Below are positions 45,376 to 53,691 of a stretch of 64,000 nt of DNA, one piece after another. The stretch covers positions 3,702-67,701 of the forward strand of contig CAZGYQ010000005.1 of assembly GCA_964530695.1 (NCBI GenBank), in the 5' to 3' direction. Each line of letters opens with the position of its first letter. Position 1 is the first letter of the stretch. The notes beneath the pieces were generated by a model. The model did no database searches and had not been told where the DNA came from. It saw only the letters and a program-made list of their open reading frames with translations. Source of the DNA: VFBF01 sp964530695. GTDB taxonomy: Bacteria > Pseudomonadota > Alphaproteobacteria > Caulobacterales > Aquidulcibacteraceae. The translations under genes were made by a program, and so were the position numbers.

Positions 45376-46250
45376 ACCTTCGCCGTCCGCGCGCGCTGCA
45401 CGAACCACAGGCCCAGCGCGATCATCGGCAGGCAGAGCAGCATGCCCATGGTCAGATAGCCCTTTAGTGCATCCGGCATGTGCTGGTCCGGCTCGCGGAC
45501 GAATTCGACCATGAACCGGAATGCGCCGTAGCCGGCGAGGAAGAGCCCCGTCGTGAGGCCGGGCCGTTGCAGCGTGAGCTTGTGGTGCGTGGCGAAGCGC
45601 AACAGCGCGAAGAGCACGAGGCCTTCGAGGAACGCTTCGTAGAGCTGGCTCGGATGGCGCGGCTCCGTGTATGCGATCTCGCCGAAGGGGCCGGGCTGCG
45701 GGAACATCACGGCCCATGGCGCGGTGGTCGCGCGGCCGTAGAGTTCGGCGTTCACGAAGTTCGCGAGGCGCCCGAAGAAGAGCCCGATGGGCGCGGCGCA
45801 CGCCACGAGGTCCGCGAGCCCGAAGAGCGGCGTCTTGTGCTTGCGCGAGAACCACCAGATCGCGAGGCCCACCCCGATCAGCCCGCCGTGGAACGACATG
45901 CCGCCGTGCCAGATGGCGATGAGCTCGCCGGGGTTCAGCCAGATCATGTCGGGCTTGTAGAAGAGCACGTAGCCGATCCGCCCGCCGAGGATGACGCCGA
46001 GGGTCGCCCAGAAGAGGAAATCGTCGAGCTGCGGCTCGTCCGCCGGGCGTTGCTGGGCGCCCCAGAGCTTCGTGTTGCGGATCAGGCTCACCATGTAGCG
46101 CCAGCCCAGCAGCAGGCCCGCGATATAGGCGAGCGCGTACCAGCGCAGGGCGAAGGGGCCGAGCTTCAGGCCGAAGGCGTCGTAGGGGCCGAGGGTGAAG
46201 ATCTCGGCCTTGAGGAACTGGGGAAACTGGATGGCGACGTCGAGCATCAT
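45372..46250 (-). CDS. lgt: Prolipoprotein diacylglyceryl transferase
   Basis: This 292-residue inner-membrane enzyme adds diacylglycerol to the lipobox cysteine of prolipoproteins. HGGMSFHGGLIG and GRLANFVNAELYGR, with the essential H and R, are present within about 7 helices. The double ATG at 46250/46247 follows AGAGGGAC. It is divergent from ubiK at 46336. Confidence 0.95.
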   Translation of the reverse strand: MMLDVAIQFPQFLKAEIFTLGPYDAFGLKLGPFALRWYALAYIAGLLLGWRYMVSLIRNTKLWGAQQRPADEPQLDDFLFWATLGVILGGRIGYVLFYKPDMIWLNPGELIAIWHGGMSFHGGLIGVGLAIWWFSRKHKTPLFGLADLVACAAPIGLFFGRLANFVNAELYGRATTAPWAVMFPQPGPFGEIAYTEPRHPSQLYEAFLEGLVLFALLRFATHHKLTLQRPGLTTGLFLAGYGAFRFMVEFVREPDQHMPDALKGYLTMGMLLCLPMIALGLWFVQRARTAKV

Positions 46251-46335
46251 GTCCCTCTGCGGCGCTGCGGGCGCTGGTCTTCCCGATTGCGGGCCCATAA
46301 ATAGGCAAAACCCACCCCGCGCAACCGAGGCGCCC

Positions 46336-46563
46336 ATGCAGACCCAGAGCACCCTTTTCGACGATCTCGCCCGCCTGATGACCGGCGCCATGGGCGTCGC
46401 CCAGGGCGTGGGCGACGAGGCCAAGACCTTCGTGCGCACCCAGGCGGACCGCTTCGTGGCCGACATGGACCTCGTCAGCCGCGACGAGTTCGAGGCGATG
46501 AAGGACACGGTGCGCGAGCTGCGAGAGAAGGTGGCGGAGCTGGAAGCGAAGCTGAAGGGCTGA
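46336..46563 (+). CDS. ubiK: UbiK/BMFP family ubiquinone accessory factor
   Basis: This 75-residue protein has a basic-amphipathic N-terminus and a coiled-coil end (FEAMKDTVRELREKVAELEAKLKG), the BMFP layout. UbiK helps ubiquinone synthesis in E. coli. The DLARLMTGAMGVAQG start and the length fit. A long palindrome begins 18 bp after the stop and may terminate it. Confidence 0.88.
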   Translation: MQTQSTLFDDLARLMTGAMGVAQGVGDEAKTFVRTQADRFVADMDLVSRDEFEAMKDTVRELREKVAELEAKLKG

Positions 46564-46580
46564 GCACGATTGGCGGGGAG

Positions 46581-46684
46581 CAGGACCGCCGGCGCCCTCG
46601 CCGGCATACGGCGGCGCCGCCAGACTCCGCAGGAATCTTGCGTGGCTTGAATACTGAATGCCGGCGAGGGCGCCGGCGGTCCTG
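46581..46684. repeat. Palindromic element, type A, copy 1
   Basis: Perfect 27-bp inverted arms (46581-46607 and 46658-46684), each outer end reading CAGGACCGCCGGCG, flank a 50-bp loop with GCCAGACTCCGCAG. It lies between ubiK and the small basic gene at 46695, whose stop is 10 bp away. A near-copy is at 63113. Long hairpins like this could act as bidirectional terminators or mobile repeats. Confidence 0.85.
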
Positions 46685-46694
46685 ATTTCAGCGG

Positions 46695-47189
46695 TCATGA
46701 CGTGTCTGCGCCTTCCGGCACGTTTGCGGGAGGCGCAAACACAGCCCCGACAATCGGCGACGCGCTGATCGTCAACCGTCCTGTGGAAACGCTCTTCGGC
46801 ACGCGGGCGATGGCGCGATCGACGATCCGGTCGAGATCATCGAGCGTTCGTCGCATGTCCGCGAAGGTCTTGAGCGCAATCCCGCGCGTGTAGAGCCGCA
46901 CCATGTCGATACGTCTGTACGCATAGCGAAAGCCGCACGGAGCCGAGGGCGGGCGAAGCCAGTGTCTACGCCTGTCGTGTTTCCGGAACCGCATCCGCGC
47001 GCACATCATCATGAAGATGAGTTCGCGCAGTTCCCGCCGCGTTTCGACACGATGTCTGTGCAGGGCGATCCGCCCCTCGCGAAACCCGATCGCCTCCACC
47101 AGCCACGCGACAATCTCCACGAGCCAGAGCTTCATGCTCTGGGCCCATGCCTTGAGATCGGTGCGGGTGACGGGGGTGAAGATCTGCAT
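46695..47189 (-). CDS. Small basic protein of an unnamed family, member 1
   Basis: This 164-residue protein was not recognised. It is related to the product at 63225: LWLVEIVAWLVEAIG matches LWVLEIVAWVAALAG, GFRYAYRRIDMVRLYTR matches GFRYRFQRAQLRAFTR, and RRTLDDLDRIVDRAIARV matches RDLLDDMEPAIARVL. Both end in DTS. It is arginine-rich with an amphipathic segment near residue 25. ATG at 47189 is the best start but has no strong ribosome site. A palindrome abuts the 3' end and a conserved motif lies upstream at 47261. Confidence 0.6.
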   Translation of the reverse strand: MQIFTPVTRTDLKAWAQSMKLWLVEIVAWLVEAIGFREGRIALHRHRVETRRELRELIFMMMCARMRFRKHDRRRHWLRPPSAPCGFRYAYRRIDMVRLYTRGIALKTFADMRRTLDDLDRIVDRAIARVPKSVSTGRLTISASPIVGAVFAPPANVPEGADTS

Positions 47190-47260
47190 GGGGGGCGCTC
47201 GGAACTCCGTGGTCGGCCTGCCGGCCGGTTGATGACGGAGCGAGCATCGCACGGGCGGGA

Positions 47261-47284
47261 ATCCGGTCGGATAGATTCACGTGT
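47261..47284 (-). promoter_or_regulatory. Conserved upstream motif of member 1
   Basis: Reading towards the gene, the shared core is CTATCCGACCGGA, preceded by ACGTGAAT. The same stretch precedes member 2 at 63758. It lies about 72 bp before the ATG. Possible promoter or operator. Nothing else was seen in the 330-bp gap 47190-47518. Confidence 0.5.
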
Positions 47285-47518
47285 GTTTGTTGGCGCACAT
47301 GGGATGGAGCGCGAAAATGTGTGGTGAAGCGCGCAATCTGTCCCCGCAATTTTCGGCCAGAGGGCGGCGCTGCCGTTCCGTCGGGCGGTACTCACGTGGC
47401 GAGCGCCGGTGGTGTATGCTTCCGTTTTGGTGCGGTCGGGTTGGGTTGTCCCACACGTTTGGAAATCTTGCGCGCAATCGCAGTCAGACCGGCGTCAGGT
47501 ATCAGGATGGGGACAGGG

Positions 47519-48880
47519 ATGCGGACGATTATGCTCGGGTTGGTCGTTGTCGCGGCGGTCACGTCGCCAAGCTGCGCCCAACCGCCTGCCGGGGCCGGGC
47601 CTTTCGGCGGCTACAGGTTTGGCATGACGGAAGCTGAGGTAGTGGCGGTCGATCCCGCCGCAGGCCTGCGTCGACAGGAATTTCCCGGCATGGAAGGGGC
47701 TGTCAGCGCGGAAGACGCCGTGTTTCTCCGCGGCCCGCCGCAGGTCCGGCTCGCCGGTGTTCCGTTTGCACGATCGTTCTCTATCCGTGATCGCAGGCTC
47801 GTAGACATGAGTTTGACGATGGCGGCGCGCGCGCCGAGCGCGCAGGTCTGCACGGCTTTCACACTGAAGATCATCGAGGAACTTGAGCCGTCGATCGGCA
47901 TTTTCGCCGGAGCGCGCAGCGACGCGGAGTATGGCGCGCCTCAGGGCGTGCAGCGCACGGCGCGCGGCTCAGAACTGCGCCTTTACACGGCGCCGGGTGG
48001 AAACGCCCTCACCGCGCAAGCGAACTGGCGCGGAGTCGGCTTCGCGGACGTGCGCAGCCGGTTCGGATTCAAGGATGGCGTCGCCGACGTCTGCTCCCTG
48101 GATGTCGTCTATGTGGAGCGCCCTTATGCCGATGCGCCGGTGTCGCCCCAACCGACGCAGGAAGCGCTGGCGGGCGCTGCGGTCATCGCCGATCCTGATT
48201 GGCGCGAGCGGCCGGACTCACAGTCCTACGAACGCTTCTTCCCCGAGGAGGCGCTGCTTAACGACACATCAGGCGTCGTCGATCTCGATTGTCTCGTCAT
48301 CGCAGGCGACGCGCTTGCTTGCCGTATCGAACAGGAGGAGCCGACCGGATGGTCCTTCGGACAGGCGGCGATGAATTTGTCCCGCGAGTTCAGGATCGAG
48401 CCGCGTATCCGCGGCGCGCCAAGTCTCGGCCGGCGGGTGCATGTCCGCATTCCGTTCAACTCGGGCGGTTCGCTTGCTGACGCAGTCCCTGACGATGCGC
48501 GCACAAACAATGGCGCGCCGCGCATGACGTCAGAGGATTTGCGCGCGCTTGAGGCGAATGCGCCGTCCCCTGCGGAGATTGCGGCCGCATCGTTGCTCGA
48601 AGGGGCGACGTTCACGCAAAGGCCGACGGGTTCGGACTTCGTGCAGTTCTATCCGGCGACGGCGCTTGCACGCGGCTTGTCTGGCGCGGCGACGCTTGAG
48701 TGTCTTGTGAACGCGGATGGCGGTCTGCGTTGCCGCGTGATCGAGGAAACGCCCGCCGACGCGGGCTTCGGGCTCGCTGCGCTGGCGGTGGCGCAGAAAT
48801 TCCGTGTCGCGCCCACGGCCGCCGGCGCCTCCAATGCCGGGCGAAAACTGCGAATTCCGATCCGGTTCCGGGTCGACTAG
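47519..48880 (+). CDS. Exported protein with two TonB-C-like domains
   Basis: This 453-residue protein starts with a signal peptide (MRTIMLGLVVVAAV, with SPSC near the cleavage site, possibly lipidated). The first part (to about 215) is not recognised. Two related C-terminal modules follow: YERFFPEEALLNDTSGVVDLDC (about 240-325) and DFVQFYPATALARGLSGAATLEC (about 370-453), each followed by R-F/V-P strands as in TonB C-terminal domains. No membrane-spanning TonB anchor or Pro-rich linker is present. It is convergent with the FMO gene. ATG at 47507 is an alternative start. Confidence 0.7.
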   Translation: MRTIMLGLVVVAAVTSPSCAQPPAGAGPFGGYRFGMTEAEVVAVDPAAGLRRQEFPGMEGAVSAEDAVFLRGPPQVRLAGVPFARSFSIRDRRLVDMSLTMAARAPSAQVCTAFTLKIIEELEPSIGIFAGARSDAEYGAPQGVQRTARGSELRLYTAPGGNALTAQANWRGVGFADVRSRFGFKDGVADVCSLDVVYVERPYADAPVSPQPTQEALAGAAVIADPDWRERPDSQSYERFFPEEALLNDTSGVVDLDCLVIAGDALACRIEQEEPTGWSFGQAAMNLSREFRIEPRIRGAPSLGRRVHVRIPFNSGGSLADAVPDDARTNNGAPRMTSEDLRALEANAPSPAEIAAASLLEGATFTQRPTGSDFVQFYPATALARGLSGAATLECLVNADGGLRCRVIEETPADAGFGLAALAVAQKFRVAPTAAGASNAGRKLRIPIRFRVD

Positions 48881-48927
48881 ATTTTGTAGCTCGGCGGCGT
48901 GTGTCACCGGCGACTACGATTCTTCGC

Positions 48928-49025
48928 GAGTAGGACCGCGCACCTCCCGGTGCGCAGGGGAACGATCAGACACAGGCGCCCGGACGATGCATCCAAGGCG
49001 CACCGGGAGGTGCGCGGTCCTGCTC
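48928..49025. repeat. Palindromic element, type B, copy 1
   Basis: Arms 48928-48955 and 48998-49025 pair over 28 bp with one mismatch, starting GAG(T/C)AGGACCGCGCACC. The loop is 42 bp. It fills the gap between two convergent genes ending at 48880 and 49040, a position suited to a bidirectional terminator. Type B shares the AGGACCGC head with type A. Confidence 0.85.
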
Positions 49026-49039
49026 TCCGAGCGCCTCGC

Positions 49040-50410
49040 TTACGCCGCCGCCTTCACTTTCCCCGCCTTCGCGGGCACCGGCAGCACATTCCCCGTCGCC
49101 GCCGCGCGTTTCGCGCCGCTTTCGATCTCGCGTTTCAGGTCGGCGCAATAGTGGCCGAAATCCACCTGGATCGTGTGCCGCGCAGCCTTGTAGTAGGGGC
49201 CGAGATAATAGGCCTCGTCCTTGGCGGTAATCGCGTCCATGTCGGCGGCGGGCGGCGGCGCGTAGTCGCCCTTCAGATACGCCGCGACGAGCTTTGACTG
49301 CTGCTCGGCGAAATTCACCAGCGTCGGCAGCGGCTGTGCGAGGCCCATGAAGAAGAGATTGTTCACGCCGGTCTTCATCATGCGCTTGTAAAGCGGAAAG
49401 CGGTTTTCCCCGTCCGGCTTCAGCGTGTTTTCCACGAAGAACGGGAAGGAGATGTTGTAGCCCGTGGCGTAGATGATCGCGTCCACGTCCTCGACGCTGT
49501 CGTCGGCGAAGCGCACGCGCTTGCCTTCGAGCGCCTTGATGGCGGGCTTCATCTTGATGTCGCCGCAGCCCGCGCGCGTGAGGAATTCGCCGGACACCGA
49601 GGGGTGCGCCTCCAGCACTTCGTGATCGGGCTTCGGCAGGCCGTAGGTCTCCATGTCGCCGATCGCGGCCTTGATCGCGCGCCGCGCCAGCGCCTGGCCG
49701 ATGGAACGCGGCATCCATGTCGGCATCGCCGCCTTGTCCGACGGCTGGCCGTGCATGTATTTCGGCAGCACCCACACGCCGCGCCGCGCGGAGACGAAGA
49801 GGGTCTTGCAGATCGGGCGCTGCGACAGCTCGGACGCTATGTCCATCGCCGAATTGCCCATGCCGACGACGACGACATTCTTGCCGCGCATGTCCACCGG
49901 ATCGAAGGGGTCGCGGTACTGGTGGCTGTGGAAGTGCGGGCCGTCGAACGTGCCGGGGTACGTGGGCACGCGCTGGTCCCAGTGATGGCCGTTGGCGACG
50001 ATCAGCACGTCATAGTCGCGCGTTTCGCCGGTGCTCAGCGTCACCTTCCAGATGTCGCCCGCGCGCTCGGCCTTCGTCACCTTCGTGTTGAACGTGATCG
50101 TCTTCCGCAGGTCGAAGTGGTCGACGTAGTCCTTGAAGTACTGGAACAGCTGCGCGTGGTGCGGGAAGTCCGGCCAGTCCTTCGGCACGGGGAAATCCTC
50201 GAAGGCGAGGCGCCATTTCGAGGTGTCGATGTGCAGGCTCTGGTAGCAGGCCGATTCCTTGTTCGGGTTGTTGAAGTACCAGACGCCGCCGATCTCGTCG
50301 GAGGCCTCGAAGCAGTCATAGGGGATGGCATGGTCCTTCAGCCGCTTGGCGGTGGCGAACCCGCTCGGGCCCGCGCCAATGATGCAGACTTTCGGCAGTT
50401 CGGCGGCCAT
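49040..50410 (-). CDS. Flavin-containing monooxygenase
   Basis: This 456-residue FAD/NADPH monooxygenase has GAGPSG at residues 12-17 for FAD, VVVVGMGNSAMDIASEL for NADPH, and ATGYNISFPFF, the FMO signature. It oxidises soft nucleophiles or ketones (S/N-oxidation or Baeyer-Villiger). The substrate is unknown. GGGGAG precedes the ATG at 50410. Confidence 0.93.
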   Translation of the reverse strand: MAAELPKVCIIGAGPSGFATAKRLKDHAIPYDCFEASDEIGGVWYFNNPNKESACYQSLHIDTSKWRLAFEDFPVPKDWPDFPHHAQLFQYFKDYVDHFDLRKTITFNTKVTKAERAGDIWKVTLSTGETRDYDVLIVANGHHWDQRVPTYPGTFDGPHFHSHQYRDPFDPVDMRGKNVVVVGMGNSAMDIASELSQRPICKTLFVSARRGVWVLPKYMHGQPSDKAAMPTWMPRSIGQALARRAIKAAIGDMETYGLPKPDHEVLEAHPSVSGEFLTRAGCGDIKMKPAIKALEGKRVRFADDSVEDVDAIIYATGYNISFPFFVENTLKPDGENRFPLYKRMMKTGVNNLFFMGLAQPLPTLVNFAEQQSKLVAAYLKGDYAPPPAADMDAITAKDEAYYLGPYYKAARHTIQVDFGHYCADLKREIESGAKRAAATGNVLPVPAKAGKVKAAA

Positions 50411-50655
50411 CGTTCGCTCCCCGGATGCTTGTTCGCGCGACGATAGCGGGTTGGCCCAACGTCACCCAAGAGCTGTGAACAACCACCCATGCTCACATCG
50501 CGTTAACCATCTCGTCCATACCCTCAAGGCGGGGTAACGATTCGCGCCCGCGAGGTGCGGACCTGAGGCAAGGCGTCGGATGATCCGTCGGGTCGTTCGT
50601 CTGATCCGATCTCGGCGCGGGTCCGGTCGTGGTCTCGCGCGCTGTGAGGGGCGCT

Positions 50656-51162
50656 ATGGATCTCTATCTGGACGAAGAAGTCGAAGCCGGTGACGAAATC
50701 ATGGATGTCGTCGAAGCGGTGCTTCAGGACGACGACCGCTTTGAATGCGAACGCGCCCAGGACGGGGACATGCAGTTCGGTTTCAAGGGCCAGTGGTGCG
50801 AGGCGGTCGGCTACTTCAGCTGGCGCGAAGAGCTCCCGGCGATGCTGTTCACGGTCTCCTACAACATCACCGCCGAAGACGAGCGCCGCGCCGACGCCGC
50901 CCAGCTGATCGCGATGATCAATGAAAATCTCTGGCTCGGGCACTTCGATCTCTGGGCCGACGACGGCTCGATCGTCTTCCGCCACGCGCTGCCGATGATC
51001 GGGCGCAGCGAGATCGCGCCCGGCGAAATCCAGTCCCTGCTGGCTGCGGCGATGGATGCGGCAGACCGCTTCTGGCCCGCCTTCGATTTCCTGCTAAAAG
51101 GCGGCCAGACTCCAGAGGAAGCGGCCTTCGCCGCCCTGTTCGAGACCGCCGGGGAGGCATGA
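50656..51162 (+). CDS. YbjN domain protein
   Basis: This 168-residue acidic protein has the YbjN pattern (MDVVEAVLQDDDRFECERAQDG, AVGYFSWREELPAMLF, DAAQLIAMINENLWLGHFDLWADDGSIVFRHAL). The fold resembles type III secretion chaperones. It precedes proC by one base, so both likely share a transcript. Start at 50656 is the second possible; GTG at 50629 is weaker. Confidence 0.85.
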   Translation: MDLYLDEEVEAGDEIMDVVEAVLQDDDRFECERAQDGDMQFGFKGQWCEAVGYFSWREELPAMLFTVSYNITAEDERRADAAQLIAMINENLWLGHFDLWADDGSIVFRHALPMIGRSEIAPGEIQSLLAAAMDAADRFWPAFDFLLKGGQTPEEAAFAALFETAGEA

Positions 51163-51163
51163 C

Positions 51164-51988
51164 ATGGAACAGCCCGCCGTCGCACTGGTCGGAGCAGGCC
51201 AGATGGGCGGCGCGCTTGTCCGGGGGTGGCTCGCCGCCATCCGGCGCGGCGGGGGGCTGACGCTCACGGTCCTGGAGCCGAATTTCGATCCGGCGCTGGA
51301 ACGTGAACTCGATGCGGCGGGCGCTGTTCTCAATCCTGTCGGCGGCGAGGCGGCGGACGTGGTCGTCCTCGCCGTCAAGCCGCAGGCGTTCACCGCCGTC
51401 GCCGCGGCGGCGCGGCCGTTCATCGGCGCGAAGACGCTCGTGCTCTCGGTCATGGCCGGCGTCACCATCGGCGCCATTTCGCGCACGCTTGAAACGGATC
51501 GCGTGATCCGCGCCATGCCGAACACGCCGGGCCAGATCGGTCAGGGCATCACCGCCTACGTGGCCGCGCCCGCATGCACCGCCGCCGACCGCGAACTCGC
51601 CGAACAATTGCTCGAACCGCTCGGCTACGTGGAAAGCATTCCTAGCGAACGCTTGATGGACGTGGTCACCGCCGTCTCCGGCTCGGGGCCGGCCTATGTG
51701 TTCCTGCTCGCCGAAGTGCTTGCGGCCGCAGCCGAAGCGGAAGGTCTCGACCGCGAGATCGCCAGCCGCCTCGCGCGCCAGACCGTCGCCGGCGCCGGCG
51801 CGCTGATGCTGCAGACCGGCGAAAGCGCCACCAATCTCCGCAAGCAGGTCACCTCGCCCGGCGGCACCACGCAGGCCGCGCTCGATGAGCTGCAGGGCGC
51901 CGAAGGGCTCGGACCCGTCATGCGACGCGCGGTGGCGGCCGCCGCGCACCGCTCCCGCGAACTCGGCCGCGACGCCGACCAGACATGA
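51164..51988 (+). CDS. proC: Pyrroline-5-carboxylate reductase
   Basis: This 274-residue enzyme does the last step of proline synthesis. VALVGAGQMGGALVRGW binds NAD(P), VVLAVKPQ follows, and the C-terminal VTSPGGTTQAALDEL is the ProC signature. GGGGAGG precedes the ATG. It overlaps the next gene by ATGA. Confidence 0.95.
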   Translation: MEQPAVALVGAGQMGGALVRGWLAAIRRGGGLTLTVLEPNFDPALERELDAAGAVLNPVGGEAADVVVLAVKPQAFTAVAAAARPFIGAKTLVLSVMAGVTIGAISRTLETDRVIRAMPNTPGQIGQGITAYVAAPACTAADRELAEQLLEPLGYVESIPSERLMDVVTAVSGSGPAYVFLLAEVLAAAAEAEGLDREIASRLARQTVAGAGALMLQTGESATNLRKQVTSPGGTTQAALDELQGAEGLGPVMRRAVAAAAHRSRELGRDADQT

Positions 51989-52572
51989 TTGCGCCAGATC
52001 CCGCCGCTCGCGCCGCGTTCGCCAAGGGCGTGCTCGCGCTCGCCGCCGACAGGCCGTGGCGCGACGTGACCATCTTCGACATCGCGAAGGCCGCAGAGAC
52101 CGACATCGCCTCGCTCGCAGGCCTCGCGCCGTCTGATGCGTCCGACATTCTCGACGATCACTTCGATCGCGCCGCCGCGCAGGGCGTGACGTCAATCGAC
52201 GCGACGCAAGGTCTGCGCGACCGCCTGTTCGATCTCGCCATGCGCCGCTTCGAGGCGATGGAGCCGCACCGTTTCGCCATCGTCGCACTCGACCGCACGC
52301 AGGACGGCCTCGGTCAGGCGCAGGCGTTCGCGCGGGCGGGGCGCACGGCGCGCTGGCTGCTCACGCTCGCGGGCGAAAGCGTGGACGGCGTCGACGGCGC
52401 CGCGAAAGTGCAGGGCCTCGCCGTGGTGCTCGCCCGCGCGCACGCCGCCTGGAAGAACGACACCGACGGCGATTTCACGCGAACGATGGCTGCGCTCGAC
52501 AAGGGCCTGCGCGATGCGGAAACCTGGGCGGGACGGCTGGGATTACGCACGCGCGCGAAAGAAGGCGGGTAG
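51985..52572 (+). CDS. TetR/COQ9-like helical protein
   Basis: This 195-residue protein has a weak helix-turn-helix (WRDVTIFDIAKAAETDIASLAG) and a helical rest. It resembles the COQ9/TetR-type family found next to proC in alphaproteobacteria, and is distantly similar in layout to the COQ9 protein at 60193. DNA binding is not certain. It is translationally coupled to proC. Confidence 0.65.
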   Translation: MIAPDPAARAAFAKGVLALAADRPWRDVTIFDIAKAAETDIASLAGLAPSDASDILDDHFDRAAAQGVTSIDATQGLRDRLFDLAMRRFEAMEPHRFAIVALDRTQDGLGQAQAFARAGRTARWLLTLAGESVDGVDGAAKVQGLAVVLARAHAAWKNDTDGDFTRTMAALDKGLRDAETWAGRLGLRTRAKEGG

Positions 52573-52580
52573 CGCCGCGA

Positions 52581-52964
52581 TCAGGCCGCGTAGCTCTGGA
52601 CCTCGCCGCGCCACTTCGTGAGCGCCCGGTTCAGCTTGTCGGAGCGCGCCGCGAAGTCGCCATCCAGCAACGCCTGGGCTTCCTTGGCCTTGCCTGCCTG
52701 CACGAGGGCGAGGACCTGCCCCGCGCAGTCGTGGAACTCCGCGTGGAGGCGCCGCACCACCTGATACGGCATGCCGCGCTTCGTCTCCGGGCTGAGCGCC
52801 GAGCTGTAGAGCCACTTGCCGAATTCGCAGAGATTGTCGCACTTTGCCGCGCTAGGCGACGTGTCACAACGACCTACGGTGATGGCGGTCCGCAATTTGA
52901 GCTTCCACGCGCCGTGCGCGCCCATGGCCTTCTTGATTGCTTCTGCGATCGCCGCATCGGACAT
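52581..52964 (-). CDS. Stand-alone CZB-domain (zinc-binding) protein
   Basis: This 127-residue protein is a single chemoreceptor zinc-binding domain: HGAWKLKL with the first His, CDNLCEFGKWLYS with Cys, and HAEFHDC near residue 80. CZB domains sense zinc or hypochlorite, usually attached to a chemoreceptor or diguanylate cyclase. No attached effector domain is present. ATG at 52964 is the likely start. Confidence 0.85.
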   Translation of the reverse strand: MSDAAIAEAIKKAMGAHGAWKLKLRTAITVGRCDTSPSAAKCDNLCEFGKWLYSSALSPETKRGMPYQVVRRLHAEFHDCAGQVLALVQAGKAKEAQALLDGDFAARSDKLNRALTKWRGEVQSYAA

Positions 52965-53055
52965 GGTTGTACTCCAGGCAGAATATTGCCATCTCAATAT
53001 CGCGCGCCGATCCTTACTACTACGTTATGGCTAGCTTCGCCGTGCCGCTGTCGCC

Positions 53056-53514
53056 TCAGGTCGCTTCGCCGACGATCAGGTTCACTTTCCGGAATCCCGC
53101 CGCGTCGATGTCGTCGACGACGCCGAACACGCTCGCGTAGCTCGCCGCCTGATCCGCTGCGACGAGGATCTTCGCCTCGCCGAACAACGCCGTCAGATCA
53201 CCCGAGAGCGAAGGGTTGCGCGCGCTCGCGACGGCGAACAACCGCGCGCCGAACTGCGCCTGCGACACCGCTTCGCCTTCGATGAACAGCGCGCCTGCGC
53301 TGCTGACAGTCACGGTCGTCGGGTGGATGTCCGCGGGCGCGGCGATCGCGGGGCCGGCAGGCAGGTTCACCTGCAGATCCGTCGAGGGCTTCGGCGCGGC
53401 GACCATGAAAATGATCAGCAGCACGAGCATCACGTCGATGAACGGGATCACGTTCGGTTCGGCGTTCACCGCGGGGCCTGAACGACGCGCGGCCTGCAAT
53501 ACGAATTTCGCCAT
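53056..53514 (-). CDS. ExbD/TolR-like proton channel subunit (orphan)
   Basis: This 152-residue protein has one N-terminal helix in NVIPFIDVMLVLLIIFMVAAP, with the conserved aspartate, then a periplasmic domain. ExbD energises TonB with ExbB. No exbB or tonB lies beside it, so the partner must be elsewhere. ATG at 53514. Confidence 0.9.
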   Translation of the reverse strand: MAKFVLQAARRSGPAVNAEPNVIPFIDVMLVLLIIFMVAAPKPSTDLQVNLPAGPAIAAPADIHPTTVTVSSAGALFIEGEAVSQAQFGARLFAVASARNPSLSGDLTALFGEAKILVAADQAASYASVFGVVDDIDAAGFRKVNLIVGEAT

Positions 53515-53691
53515 GAAGCCCTCCCAGCCGTCGCTTCATTTTCGGCGACGATCGGTAGAAGAGTGCGTCCGTATTGACGTAAGGTCAATCACAACTCGAA
53601 CGATGTGGAATGCCACGTGACAACACGTCAGCCTTGAGGTGCGTTGGGAAAGGGGGCAGCTGGGATGCCTGCCGCCCGATGGAGTTCCGCT

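Noticed and set aside
46695..47189. REP-associated tyrosine transposase (RAYT)
   Set aside because: The adjacent palindrome prompted the idea, but no HUH pair or catalytic tyrosine context of Y1 transposases is visible.
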